A stretch of 64,000 bases of DNA, taken from positions 124,001 through 188,000 of the forward strand of contig NZ_VOQS01000003.1 of the NCBI RefSeq assembly GCF_007995085.1, written 5' to 3'. How positions within the stretch are numbered: position 1 is the first letter of the stretch; each line of letters opens with the position of its first letter. Shown here piece after piece: positions 56,273 to 64,000 of this stretch. Source of the stretch: Paraburkholderia azotifigens (lineage in GTDB: Bacteria; Pseudomonadota; Gammaproteobacteria; Burkholderiales; Burkholderiaceae). Below the pieces are notes generated by a model. It saw only the letters and a list, made by a program, of their open reading frames with translations. It ran no database searches and was not told the origin of the DNA. Made by a program: the position numbers and the translations under genes.

Positions 56273-57553
56273 TCAAACGGCCTTGATGTTGAACGTGCGC
56301 GGCTCCGAAGCCGAGCTGTCGATATGCGCAGCGAGACGCCGCACGTACCAGTCGCTGAACTTCTCGACGAGCCCTTCCGTGAACGGCGAATACGGACCCG
56401 GCTCGTAAGCGCTGCTGCTTGCACCGCGCTGCGAGAACTCGACGAGCGCGCGGTCCTGGTCGTTGGTCGCATTCCACACGGCCGTCAGATTGGCCACGTC
56501 GTAATCGACGCCCTCTTGCGCATCCTTGTGCACGAGCCACTTCGTGCGCACCAGCGTTTCGCCCGCCGACAGCGGAATCACCGAGAACGTCACGATGTGA
56601 TCGCTCATGAAGTGATGCCACGAATTGGGCTGCGTCCAGAACGACAAGCCGCCCAGGTCCGCCTGCCCGAATTCGCCAAGCAGCTTCTTCGACGCGACCT
56701 TCGCGTCGAGCGTCTGCGATTCGCCGCTGCGATCGAGCGGCAGACGCTGCGTGCGGAAACCCGTCACGTCCGACAGCCGATCGATCTCGACGGACGGCAG
56801 ATTCATCTCTTCCCACTGCTTCGCGCGTTCGATGCAGGTGCGCTCGAACGCATCCATGCCTTCGGCGTTGGCAGGCGAGCGCTGATAGCCGAAGCCGTAT
56901 TCGTAGAGAGAAATGGTCAGCTCGGGATGGTTCGCGACGCAGTGGTAGCACTCGCGGTTGTTCTCCATCGTGAGCTTCCAGTTGCCCTTTTCGATGATGT
57001 CGATCTGCGCGGCGATCTTGCAGTTGGGCAGATCGTGCGGCAGCAGATACGGCTCCATCGCGGCGCGCATCACGGCGAAATCGACGGGCGGCGTTTCGGC
57101 GAGGCACACGAAGATCAGGCCCGCGAGATTCTCGACGTGCACGCTCTTCAGGCTGTGCTTGCAGCGGTCGAACTGCTCGCCCATGTGCTCGGCGAACATC
57201 AGGTCGCCCGACAGGTTGTACGTCCAGCTGTGATAAGGGCACACGATATTGCCGACGGTGCCCTTGTCCTCGTTGCACAGCCGCGCGCCGCGATGGCGGC
57301 ACACGTTGTGAAATGCGCGCACCTGCATGTCGTCGTCGCGCACGATCAGGATCGAGTCGTTGCCCAGCTCGACGGTCACGTAATCGCCGGGCTCGGGAAC
57401 GTCGGGTTCGACGGCGACCTGAATCCAGTGGTGACGGAAAATCGCATCCATATCGAGCTTGAAGATTTCATCGCTGAGATAGAACGGCGCTTCGAGGCTG
57501 TAACCGTTCTTGCGCCGATCAACGAGCGCCTGAATGTCTGCCGATACTTTCAT
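56273..57553 (-). CDS. gbcA: Glycine betaine demethylase Rieske oxygenase subunit
   Basis: 426 residues. The Rieske cluster ligands are C85/H87 (CRHRGARLC) and C105/H108 (CPYHSW). The mononuclear iron region reads WKLTMENNRECYHCVANHPE (the usual ENx2ECyHC-x3-H pattern). The oxygenase removes one methyl group from glycine betaine to give dimethylglycine and formaldehyde, using GbcB as reductase. It is followed by gbcB and preceded by the etf genes in an apparent long operon ending here. It matches GbcA in Pseudomonas and Burkholderia in length and neighbours. Confidence 0.95.
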   Translation of the reverse strand: MKVSADIQALVDRRKNGYSLEAPFYLSDEIFKLDMDAIFRHHWIQVAVEPDVPEPGDYVTVELGNDSILIVRDDDMQVRAFHNVCRHRGARLCNEDKGTVGNIVCPYHSWTYNLSGDLMFAEHMGEQFDRCKHSLKSVHVENLAGLIFVCLAETPPVDFAVMRAAMEPYLLPHDLPNCKIAAQIDIIEKGNWKLTMENNRECYHCVANHPELTISLYEYGFGYQRSPANAEGMDAFERTCIERAKQWEEMNLPSVEIDRLSDVTGFRTQRLPLDRSGESQTLDAKVASKKLLGEFGQADLGGLSFWTQPNSWHHFMSDHIVTFSVIPLSAGETLVRTKWLVHKDAQEGVDYDVANLTAVWNATNDQDRALVEFSQRGASSSAYEPGPYSPFTEGLVEKFSDWYVRRLAAHIDSSASEPRTFNIKAV

Positions 57554-57594
57554 GTGTGCTCCGGGTTTGCGAGGCCGTGTGGGTGCGGCGCAAA

Positions 57595-58374
57595 TCAGTA
57601 ATCGATGAGTTGATGCTCGCGCAAATAGTCGAGTATCACTTGTGCTTTTTCGACCGAAGTCCCTTCAATTACGACGCTTCCGCCACGGCTTTCCGTCGTC
57701 GTCGCGGACAGCATGCGGGCATGGCCCGAACGCTTTTCCGCCGCCGCGAGCCGGACCGGTTTACGCGTGACGGGCGCAAGCTGCCATTGCGCGGCTTCGG
57801 GGTCGGCGACTGCCTCCGCGCGTTGCGGCTGGATCGAACCGGCGCGCAGGCGTGCGTAGGCATAGCGCGGCGTCACGCTGGCGAGCGGATGCACGGCAAC
57901 GACAGCCGGCAGCGCCACCTCGACGCGGCGGCGCACGCCTTTCGGCAAGAATTGCCGCACCGTCGCGCGGCCGCCCGCCACCGTCACGTCGACGGCCGTG
58001 CCGGCGAGCGGGACGGCCAGCGCATCGGCCAGACGGTAAGGCAGCATGCCGCTGTCGAACGCGCCTTCCGCGCAGGTGCCCGTCAGCACGAGGTCGTAGC
58101 CTTTCAGCCGCGCCGCGAGCAGGCTCACGGCATCGCCATCGGCGCCGCAGGCCAGCACGTCGACGCGCTCCGCGCCGAGCGCCAGGTACTCTTCGAGTGC
58201 GGGATTACCCGGATCGCCGGCATGCAGCACGTCGAGACGCGCCGCGTGCTGACTCGACAGCTGGCGGCCGATTTCGAGCGCGGCGGCATCGTTGCGGCTA
58301 TAGCGCGCGACGCCGCTGACAGGATGCTTGCCGACCGACACGAGCACTGCGATTTTTTCAAGCTTGCCGTTCAT
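57595..58374 (-). CDS. etfB: Electron transfer flavoprotein beta subunit (betaine-cluster copy)
   Basis: 259 residues from ATG 58374. The ETF beta fold is recognisable in KIAVLVSVGKHPVSGVARYS, ALEIGRQL, YDLVLTGTCAEGAFDSGMLPYRLADALAVP and the C-terminal EKAQVILDYLREHQLIDY. It binds AMP and, with the alpha subunit, takes electrons from dimethylglycine dehydrogenase (DgcA/DgcB). Its ATG overlaps the etfA stop by four bases. This is an accessory ETF for the demethylation pathway, not the housekeeping one (inference from context). Confidence 0.92.
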   Translation of the reverse strand: MNGKLEKIAVLVSVGKHPVSGVARYSRNDAAALEIGRQLSSQHAARLDVLHAGDPGNPALEEYLALGAERVDVLACGADGDAVSLLAARLKGYDLVLTGTCAEGAFDSGMLPYRLADALAVPLAGTAVDVTVAGGRATVRQFLPKGVRRRVEVALPAVVAVHPLASVTPRYAYARLRAGSIQPQRAEAVADPEAAQWQLAPVTRKPVRLAAAEKRSGHARMLSATTTESRGGSVVIEGTSVEKAQVILDYLREHQLIDY

Positions 58375-59549
58375 GCCGCGACTCCTTCGACAATCGTATT
58401 GGCAGCGGGCGTAGCCGCCGCGCCACGGCTCGAGCGGGCGCGATCGATCTCGTCGATCAGCGACGCGATGGTTGCCTGCGTATCGCCGATGATCGTCAGA
58501 TTCGCCCGCTTGGCGATGGGTGCGCTGCCGTCCAGGTTCACCGCGATCACGTGGCGGCAATCCTTGATGCCCTGCAAGTGCTGCACGGCGCCCGAAATGC
58601 CGAACGCGATATAGACGCTGGCTTCGACGGTCTTGCCCGTCGCGCCGATCTGCTTGTCGCGTGTGAACATGCCGTTGTCGACGGCGACGCGGCTCGCGCC
58701 GATCGCCGCGCCGAACGTGCTCGCGAGCTTTTCGAACGCAGCGACATCCGTCACGCCGTTGCCCGCCGACACGATGAAATCCGCTTCTTCGAGCGCCACC
58801 TGCGCCGCATCGATTTCCTCGATGCCGAGATCGCGGTAAGCGCCCGCCGATCCATCGTTCGATTGCGCGAGCGCCGGCACATCGAGCCGCTCGCCAGCGC
58901 CGACGAACGGCAGCCGCGTGTCGACTGCGCCCGCCGCCAGCAGGATCACGTCGGGCAGCGCGCGCGTCGCGTAGGCTTTCTTTGCCTGCGCATACGTCGA
59001 CACAGCCTTCGCGTCGATCTGCACGACGTGTGTGGCGATGCTGGCGCCTGCGAGCGCGGCGTAGCGCCGGCCGAGATCGCCGTCGCCCGTCGCGTTGTCG
59101 GGCATGAAAATATGCACGGGCGCGAGCTGCGCGACACACGCGGCCACTGCCTGCACTTCGCGCTCCGGCGCGAACGTGCGCCGGTCGAACGACGGCAGTT
59201 CGATCACCTTGTCCGCGCCGAGCGCGGCCGCGTCGTCCTTCAGTTCGCCGAGCACCAGCAGCGCGACTTGCGTTTGGGCATCCGCGATCAGCGCAGCAGC
59301 GGCCAGCGCCTGACGCGTGTGATCGTCGAGACCGCCGCGGTCGCTGTGTGCGACCACGAGCAGCGTATGTTGCGGCGCCTGCGTCGTGCGCAGCGTTTTG
59401 GCTGCGGCGTGGCCATGCGCGCCCGCCTGCGACGCGTGGTCATACGATGCGCCCGCGACATGCTCCGCGCCGAGCGTGATGCGCTTCAGCCCTGCCGGCG
59501 TGATGACGAATGGCCGGCGCGGATCGATACGTTTGATGGTCGTATTCAT
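58371..59549 (-). CDS. etfA: Electron transfer flavoprotein alpha subunit (betaine-cluster copy)
   Basis: 392 residues. An N-terminal domain is followed by the C-terminal FAD-binding ETF-alpha domain with EADFIVSAGNGVTDVAAFEKLA, SRVAVDNGMFTRDKQIGATGKTVE, VYIAFGISGAVQHLQGIKDC and IAVNLDGSAPIAKRANLTIIGD. It forms a heterodimer with EtfB. It follows dgcB by only three bases and overlaps etfB, so dgcA-dgcB-etfA-etfB are one operon. Its N-terminal half is longer than that of housekeeping EtfA. Confidence 0.93.
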   Translation of the reverse strand: MNTTIKRIDPRRPFVITPAGLKRITLGAEHVAGASYDHASQAGAHGHAAAKTLRTTQAPQHTLLVVAHSDRGGLDDHTRQALAAAALIADAQTQVALLVLGELKDDAAALGADKVIELPSFDRRTFAPEREVQAVAACVAQLAPVHIFMPDNATGDGDLGRRYAALAGASIATHVVQIDAKAVSTYAQAKKAYATRALPDVILLAAGAVDTRLPFVGAGERLDVPALAQSNDGSAGAYRDLGIEEIDAAQVALEEADFIVSAGNGVTDVAAFEKLASTFGAAIGASRVAVDNGMFTRDKQIGATGKTVEASVYIAFGISGAVQHLQGIKDCRHVIAVNLDGSAPIAKRANLTIIGDTQATIASLIDEIDRARSSRGAAATPAANTIVEGVAA

Positions 59550-59552
59550 CGT

Positions 59553-61472
59553 TCACTCCAGCGCTGCCGCAACGAGTTCGGCCACGTCGAGCACCTCGGG
59601 ACGCGGACCGACCACGCCTTCGAGCATCGCCGTGCAGTTCGGGCACCCCACCGCGACCACGTCCGCGCCGATCGAGCGCGCATCGTTGATGCGGATATCG
59701 GGAATGCGCTGCTTGCCAGGAATATCCGTCAGCGGCGCCCCGCCGCCGCCGCCACAGCAGCGGCCGCGCGTGCCATGCCGCTCCATTTCGACGACCTTGA
59801 TGCCGATCGTCTTGAGCAACTGGCGCGGCGCTTCCGTTTCGCCGTTGTAGCGGCCGAGATAGCAGGGGTCGTGATACGTGATCTTCTTGTCGTTGAGCGC
59901 GGCCACCGCTTTCGGCGACAGCTTGCCGCTCGCGACCAGCTCCGCGAGGAACGTCGTGTGATGCAGCACGTCGTAGCGTCCGCCGAGCGCGCGATACTCG
60001 TTGCGCAGGCTGTGCATCACGTGCGGATCGGCGGTCACGATGCGTTTGAAATTCAGCGCGGCCAACGTGCCCATCATCTGTTTCGCCATGCGCTGGAACG
60101 TGGCTTCGTCGCCGAGACGGCGCGCGACATCGCCCGTATCCGTTTCCTGCGCGCCGAGCACCGCGTAGTTGACGCCTGCCTTGTTCAGCACCTTGACGAG
60201 CGAGCGCAGCGTGCGCTGGTAGCGCATGTCGAACGCGCCTTCGCCGGCCACGAGCAGCACATCGACGGGCTTGCCCGGCTGCGCGATGGGCGAGCTCAGA
60301 TCCACCGACCAGTCGTAGCGCGCTGCCTTGTCATAGCCGCCCATCGTGCCCGTCTCGCGCAGATTCGCCAGCACTTCGGGGCCCTTGCCCGGCACCGTGC
60401 CGTGCACGAGCGTCTGGTTGCGGCGCATGTCGACGATGGCATCCACGTGCTCGATCAGCATCGGGCATTCGTGCACGCAAGCGCGGCATGTCGTGCACGA
60501 CCACACCGTATCCGCTTCGATCAGGCTGGAAATGATGGGGCGCTGCGGCTCGCCGCTATGCTGGCCGACCTTGATGCCGGGCGTCGGGCTGCCCGCATAC
60601 GCGCTATCCGTTCCGCCCACCATGCCTGTCACGAGATCCTGAATCAGCTTCTTCGGATTCAGCGGCTGGCCTGCCGCAAACGCGGGACATGCCGCCTCGC
60701 ACTTGCCGCATTGCACACACGCATCGAAGCTCAGCAGTTGATTCCAGCGAAACTCGACGGGCTTGCCGACGCCGTATTCATTCTGTTCGAGCGCGGGCGC
60801 TTTCAACGCCGTCGGCGGAACAGACTGCTCCTTGCGCACGTCGCCCTGTGCCGCGAAACGCTCCTGACGAGGATGAAACGCGAGATGCAGCAGACCTGCC
60901 AGCGCGTGCTTCATCGGACCGCCGCGCGCCGCGCCGAATGTCATCGCGAAGGCACCCGCCGCGATCAGCAGCGCGAAGATGATCGCGAGACCACCCGACA
61001 TCGCCGACGCGGGCAGCAGCGTGTACAGCAGCAGACCGAGCGCGAACGATCCGAGCAGCCACGGCAGCGTATTCCACGGACCGCGCGACAGACGCGCGGG
61101 CACGTCCTTCGCATGGCGGCGGCGCCACACGAACACGGCGCCCACCAGCATGATCAGCGCGGCCAGGAAGATCAGCCGGTCGAGCCACGGCGAATAGATC
61201 GCGAGACCGTAGTTGACGAAGACGAGCGCGAAGGCGGCAATCGCGCCGCCCGCCGTCGCGACGTGTGTCTTCGCAATGTAGGGATCGCGCGCCACGACGT
61301 GATGCAGATCGACGAAATAGCGCTTTGGAATGGTCAGCAGGTTGGTCCAGCCGAATGCGCCGGCTGCCGTTGCCCGTCCGAGACGCCAGTATGCCGACCG
61401 CTTTGCGACCGCGAACGCAAGGCCGGCGACGGATACCCACAACAACGCGGTGATGAGAAACGCCGGGCTCAT
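59553..61472 (-). CDS. dgcB: Dimethylglycine dehydrogenase Fe-S/membrane subunit
   Basis: 639 residues. The N-terminal part has about six membrane spans; then two 4Fe-4S motifs (CVQCGKCEAACPAF and CTTCRACVHECP). The C-terminal CCG-type domain contains HDPCYLGRYNGE and RCCGGGGG. It takes electrons from DgcA, probably to the ETF and quinone pool. The start ATG 61472 has AAGGA upstream and overlaps the dgcA stop (TGACGATG). A longer frame from TTG 61490 is unlikely. It matches Pseudomonas DgcB in length and position. Confidence 0.94.
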   Translation of the reverse strand: MSPAFLITALLWVSVAGLAFAVAKRSAYWRLGRATAAGAFGWTNLLTIPKRYFVDLHHVVARDPYIAKTHVATAGGAIAAFALVFVNYGLAIYSPWLDRLIFLAALIMLVGAVFVWRRRHAKDVPARLSRGPWNTLPWLLGSFALGLLLYTLLPASAMSGGLAIIFALLIAAGAFAMTFGAARGGPMKHALAGLLHLAFHPRQERFAAQGDVRKEQSVPPTALKAPALEQNEYGVGKPVEFRWNQLLSFDACVQCGKCEAACPAFAAGQPLNPKKLIQDLVTGMVGGTDSAYAGSPTPGIKVGQHSGEPQRPIISSLIEADTVWSCTTCRACVHECPMLIEHVDAIVDMRRNQTLVHGTVPGKGPEVLANLRETGTMGGYDKAARYDWSVDLSSPIAQPGKPVDVLLVAGEGAFDMRYQRTLRSLVKVLNKAGVNYAVLGAQETDTGDVARRLGDEATFQRMAKQMMGTLAALNFKRIVTADPHVMHSLRNEYRALGGRYDVLHHTTFLAELVASGKLSPKAVAALNDKKITYHDPCYLGRYNGETEAPRQLLKTIGIKVVEMERHGTRGRCCGGGGGAPLTDIPGKQRIPDIRINDARSIGADVVAVGCPNCTAMLEGVVGPRPEVLDVAELVAAALE

Positions 61473-61474
61473 CG

Positions 61475-63538
61475 TCAGAAATCCTTGCAAAGACGCAGCG
61501 CGTCGTAGATCGCGCCGTGGATGTTATGCATCGAAATGCAATCGCCGACGCGGAACAGCAGGAATCGCCCGTTGCCGAGTTCTTCCGACAGCGACGGTTG
61601 CGGCTCCGCTGCAAAGAGCTTGTGCACGTCGACCTGACCGCGATTCACCGACTCGTTTTTCAGCTTCCAGTACAGCGCGTCATTCGGCGTGCTGCCGTTT
61701 TCGATCACGACCTGATCGACGGCGCGCTCTTCCTGTTCTTCCGTGTACTCGTTGCGGATCACGGCGATCTTCTTGCCGTCTTCCTCATACACACGGTCGA
61801 GCCAGTAGTTCGGCGTGTGAATCACGCCTTGCGCGTAGAGGCGCCGATAGAAGATCGGGAACGTGGTGCCGCCCACGTCGTCGGCCACCTTCACGTCCGG
61901 CGTGACGATCTCGACCTTCGCGCCGCGGCTCGAAATGAAATCGGCCACGCCCGCGCCGGCATGCGTACTGACGCCGTCATAGACGAGCACGTTCTGGCCC
62001 GGCTCGACCTTGCCCGAGAGGATGTCCCACGAACTCACGGCGAGCCCTTCTTCGACGCCCCACGCGGGCACCTGCTGCGTGAAGCTCGAACCGCCCGTCG
62101 CGAGCACGATGATGTCGGGCTTCTCGGCGAGAATCATTTTCTCGTCGGCTTCGACGCCAAGACGCCGATCGACGCCGAGACGCTTCGTTTCCATATCGAA
62201 CCAGCGCACGATGCCCGCCATCTGCTCGCGCTGCGGCGCTTTCGCGGCCAGCATGATCTGGCCGCCGACGGCATCGCTCTTCTCGAACAGTACGACATCG
62301 TGACCGCGCGAACGCGCGACGCGCGCTGCTTCCAGTCCTGCCGGACCCGCACCGACCACCACGACCTTGCGACGCGGTCCGCGCGTCTTTTCGATCACAT
62401 GCGGCATCGTCGCTTCGCGCGACGTCGCGGCGTTCTGCACGCACAGGACGTCGAGGCCGTTGTACTGGCGGTCGATACAGTAGTTCGCGCCGACGCACTG
62501 CTTGATCTCGTCTTCGCGGCCGTCGCGGATCTTGATGACCATGTGCGGATCGGCGATCTGCGCGCGCGTCATGCCGACCAGGTCGACCATGCCGTTCGCC
62601 AGCAGACGCTCGGCCTGGCCAGCATCGCGAATGCTTTGCGCGTGCATCACGGGCAGCTTCACGACCGACTTGATGCCCGCTGCGAGATGCACGAACGGCT
62701 CGGGCGGCAACGCCATCGGCGGCATGCAGTTGGCGAGCGTGTTGTGCGTGTCCGCGCCGGACCCGATCACGCCGAGGTAGTCGATCAAACCCGTTTCCGC
62801 CATCGCCTGCGCGATTTCCTTCAACTGCTCGTGATCGAGACCGTCCTCATGGAACTCGTCGCCGCACATCCGCAGGCCGACGCAGAAGTCCTTGCCCACG
62901 GCTTCGCGCACCGCCTGCAATACTTCGACGCCGAAACGCAGGCGGTTTTGCAGCGAGCCGCCCCATTCGTCGGTGCGGAAATTCGTGCGCGGGCTCCAGA
63001 ACTGGTCGATCAGATGCTGGTGCGCGGCCGAAATCTCGATGCCGTCCATGCCCGCATCTTTCACGCGCTTCGCAGCCGCCGCGAAGTCGCCGATGATGCG
63101 GCGGATTTCTTCCACTTCGATGATCTTCGCGTTGCCGCGGTGCACGGGCTCGCGCACGCCGGACGGCGTCATCAGATGCGGCCAGCTCTCGCCATGCCAT
63201 GCGGAGCGGCGGCCCATGTGCGTCGCCTGAATCATGATCTTCGCGCCGTGACGATGCATCGCTTCGGCGAGACGCGACAGCGGGTCGATGATCTTGTCGG
63301 TCGACAGATTCACCGACTTCCACCACCCTTGCGGGCTGTCGATCGACACGGGGCTCGACCCGCCGCACACGGCGAGGCCGACACCACCCTTGGCCTTTTC
63401 CTCGTAATAGCGGATATAGCGGTCGCCGGGCAGGCCACCCGGTTCGGCATACACCTCCGCGTGCGCGGTGCTGACGATACGGTTGCGCAGCGTCAACTGG
63501 TTGAGGGTCAAAGGTTTGAACAGATTGGGGTAACGCAT
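61475..63538 (-). CDS. dgcA: Dimethylglycine dehydrogenase flavin subunit
   Basis: 687 residues of the trimethylamine-dehydrogenase/NADH:flavin-oxidoreductase family. An N-terminal FMN TIM barrel (LFKPLTLNQLTLRNRIVSTA) is followed by the 4Fe-4S cysteine region CVGANYCIDRQYNGLDVLCV, and then by an FAD/NAD domain (VVVVGAGPAGLEAARVARSR, IIVLATGGSS). It demethylates dimethylglycine to sarcosine. It is the first of the dgcA-dgcB-etfA-etfB-gbcA-gbcB series in this window, preceded by a DUF5943 gene. Confidence 0.95.
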   Translation of the reverse strand: MRYPNLFKPLTLNQLTLRNRIVSTAHAEVYAEPGGLPGDRYIRYYEEKAKGGVGLAVCGGSSPVSIDSPQGWWKSVNLSTDKIIDPLSRLAEAMHRHGAKIMIQATHMGRRSAWHGESWPHLMTPSGVREPVHRGNAKIIEVEEIRRIIGDFAAAAKRVKDAGMDGIEISAAHQHLIDQFWSPRTNFRTDEWGGSLQNRLRFGVEVLQAVREAVGKDFCVGLRMCGDEFHEDGLDHEQLKEIAQAMAETGLIDYLGVIGSGADTHNTLANCMPPMALPPEPFVHLAAGIKSVVKLPVMHAQSIRDAGQAERLLANGMVDLVGMTRAQIADPHMVIKIRDGREDEIKQCVGANYCIDRQYNGLDVLCVQNAATSREATMPHVIEKTRGPRRKVVVVGAGPAGLEAARVARSRGHDVVLFEKSDAVGGQIMLAAKAPQREQMAGIVRWFDMETKRLGVDRRLGVEADEKMILAEKPDIIVLATGGSSFTQQVPAWGVEEGLAVSSWDILSGKVEPGQNVLVYDGVSTHAGAGVADFISSRGAKVEIVTPDVKVADDVGGTTFPIFYRRLYAQGVIHTPNYWLDRVYEEDGKKIAVIRNEYTEEQEERAVDQVVIENGSTPNDALYWKLKNESVNRGQVDVHKLFAAEPQPSLSEELGNGRFLLFRVGDCISMHNIHGAIYDALRLCKDF

Positions 63539-63602
63539 TGCAGGCGACCTCGGGCGGTGTTCAGTTCAGGCTCAATCTCTATGCTGTATGCGATCAGCGG
63601 CG

Positions 63603-64000
63603 TCAGTGAGCGGTTGACGTCATTGCGGGCGACACTTCGAATACACAGTGATCGTGATGCTCGGCGGCGCACTGCACTTCTTTCGACTGCGCGCGCGGTG
63701 CGTTCTTGCCGCCTTCAGTCGTGTCGTTCACCCAGTCCATCGCACCCGCGAACCAGCCGGCAAACATGTAGCAAAGCTTGCCTTCCTTGCCCGGCTGCGC
63801 AAGCACGAACGACGAGTGATGCAATTCGATCTTCGCGCGCGCGGTCGACGGATCGGCTTCGACGATCTTGAAGAGGCCCCAGCCGCGTTGCGACAGACGG
63901 TTCAGATAATGTTCGAACACCGCCATGCCGCTCAGGCCGTGCTGCTTCGCTTCCTTGTCGCACCAGTGATACGCCGATTTGTAGCCGGCCTTGTAGAGAA
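63603..64000 (-). CDS. DUF5943 domain protein, C-terminal part (cut by window edge)
   Basis: The last 132 residues of a protein that starts beyond the right edge. It contains HWCDKEAKQHGLSGMAVFEH, then FAGWFAGAMDWVN and HCVFEVSPAM near the end. This is the pattern of DUF5943 (V4R-like) proteins encoded beside dgcA in Pseudomonas and Burkholderia. Its role is unknown; the conserved position suggests a function in dimethylglycine or sarcosine breakdown. It ends 64 bp before dgcA. Confidence 0.85.
   Translation of the reverse strand, partial: LYKAGYKSAYHWCDKEAKQHGLSGMAVFEHYLNRLSQRGWGLFKIVEADPSTARAKIELHHSSFVLAQPGKEGKLCYMFAGWFAGAMDWVNDTTEGGKNAPRAQSKEVQCAAEHHDHCVFEVSPAMTSTAH

Noticed and set aside
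58551..61508. A 985-codon open frame on the plus strand opposite etfA and dgcB
   Set aside because: It is antisense to well-recognised genes, is arginine/histidine/alanine-rich without domains, and reflects G/C-biased third positions.
61517..63871. A 784-codon open frame on the plus strand opposite dgcA
   Set aside because: Antisense to dgcA, whose protein has clear FMN, Fe-S and FAD motifs; the antisense product has none.
1..64000. CRISPR arrays, tRNA or rRNA genes, phage genes
   Set aside because: No regularly spaced repeats, cloverleaf-type sequences, ribosomal RNA stretches or phage structural genes were seen on reading through the window.

Overview
The window looks like chromosomal DNA of a Burkholderia-type betaproteobacterium, most likely Paraburkholderia or Caballeronia. 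Reasons: high G+C with strong third-position bias, two Gram-negative porins of the Burkholderia type, a DUF3331 protein, a cepacian-like exopolysaccharide locus, and a full carnitine/glycine-betaine catabolic set. No rRNA, tRNA or CRISPR array was seen.

Region 1 (1-9391) looks like an alkyl-ester/alcohol utilisation module. It has a truncated SDR (minus), an aldehyde dehydrogenase, a very large MalT/LuxR-type regulator, a GMC alcohol dehydrogenase of AlkJ/BetA type, a hotdog thioesterase and an SDS-type alkyl sulfatase. The inferred flow is alkyl sulfate -> alcohol -> aldehyde -> fatty acid. Region 2 (9697-12316) holds a porin and a GlxA/AraC-type regulator broken by one missing G in a G tract.

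Region 3 (12229-36103) is an exopolysaccharide locus resembling the cepacian bce-I and bce-II gene sets joined into one. On the minus strand, in transcription order: ugd, tyrosine phosphatase (wzb), wza, wzc, wzy polymerase, a dead glycosyltransferase fragment, a GT2, a dead wzy 3' end, two GT4s, the wzx flippase, a tandem GT4-GT4, manC and a GT4. On the plus strand are the initiating polyprenyl glycosylphosphotransferase and two acyltransferases. One acyltransferase is dead, with a one-base loss in a T tract plus an IS5-family insertion whose 4-bp target duplication can be read. The wzy-to-wzb part is visibly more A/T-rich than its neighbours. The two dead fragments are complementary: an intact wzy followed by a dead GT, and a dead wzy tail followed by an intact GT. 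This points to module replacement in the locus.

Region 4 (36545-39432) has an OpgC-type membrane acyltransferase, a PerM/AI-2E-family membrane protein and a DUF3331 protein.

Region 5 (39480-64000) is a quaternary-amine catabolic island. Carnitine: hocS-like esterase, cdhB, cdhA, cdhC, caiX and divergent cdhR. Choline sulfate: choline-binding protein, betC and a LysR regulator. Glycine betaine to sarcosine: betaine-binding protein, gbcB, gbcA, etfB, etfA, dgcB, dgcA and a DUF5943 protein. purU (one-carbon recycling), a porin and an APC permease complete it. Three solute-binding proteins occur with no ABC permease or ATPase in the window. caiX and the porin share a near-identical upstream box, a good candidate regulator site. 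A 743-bp imperfect palindrome sits between gbcB and the betaine-binding protein gene.
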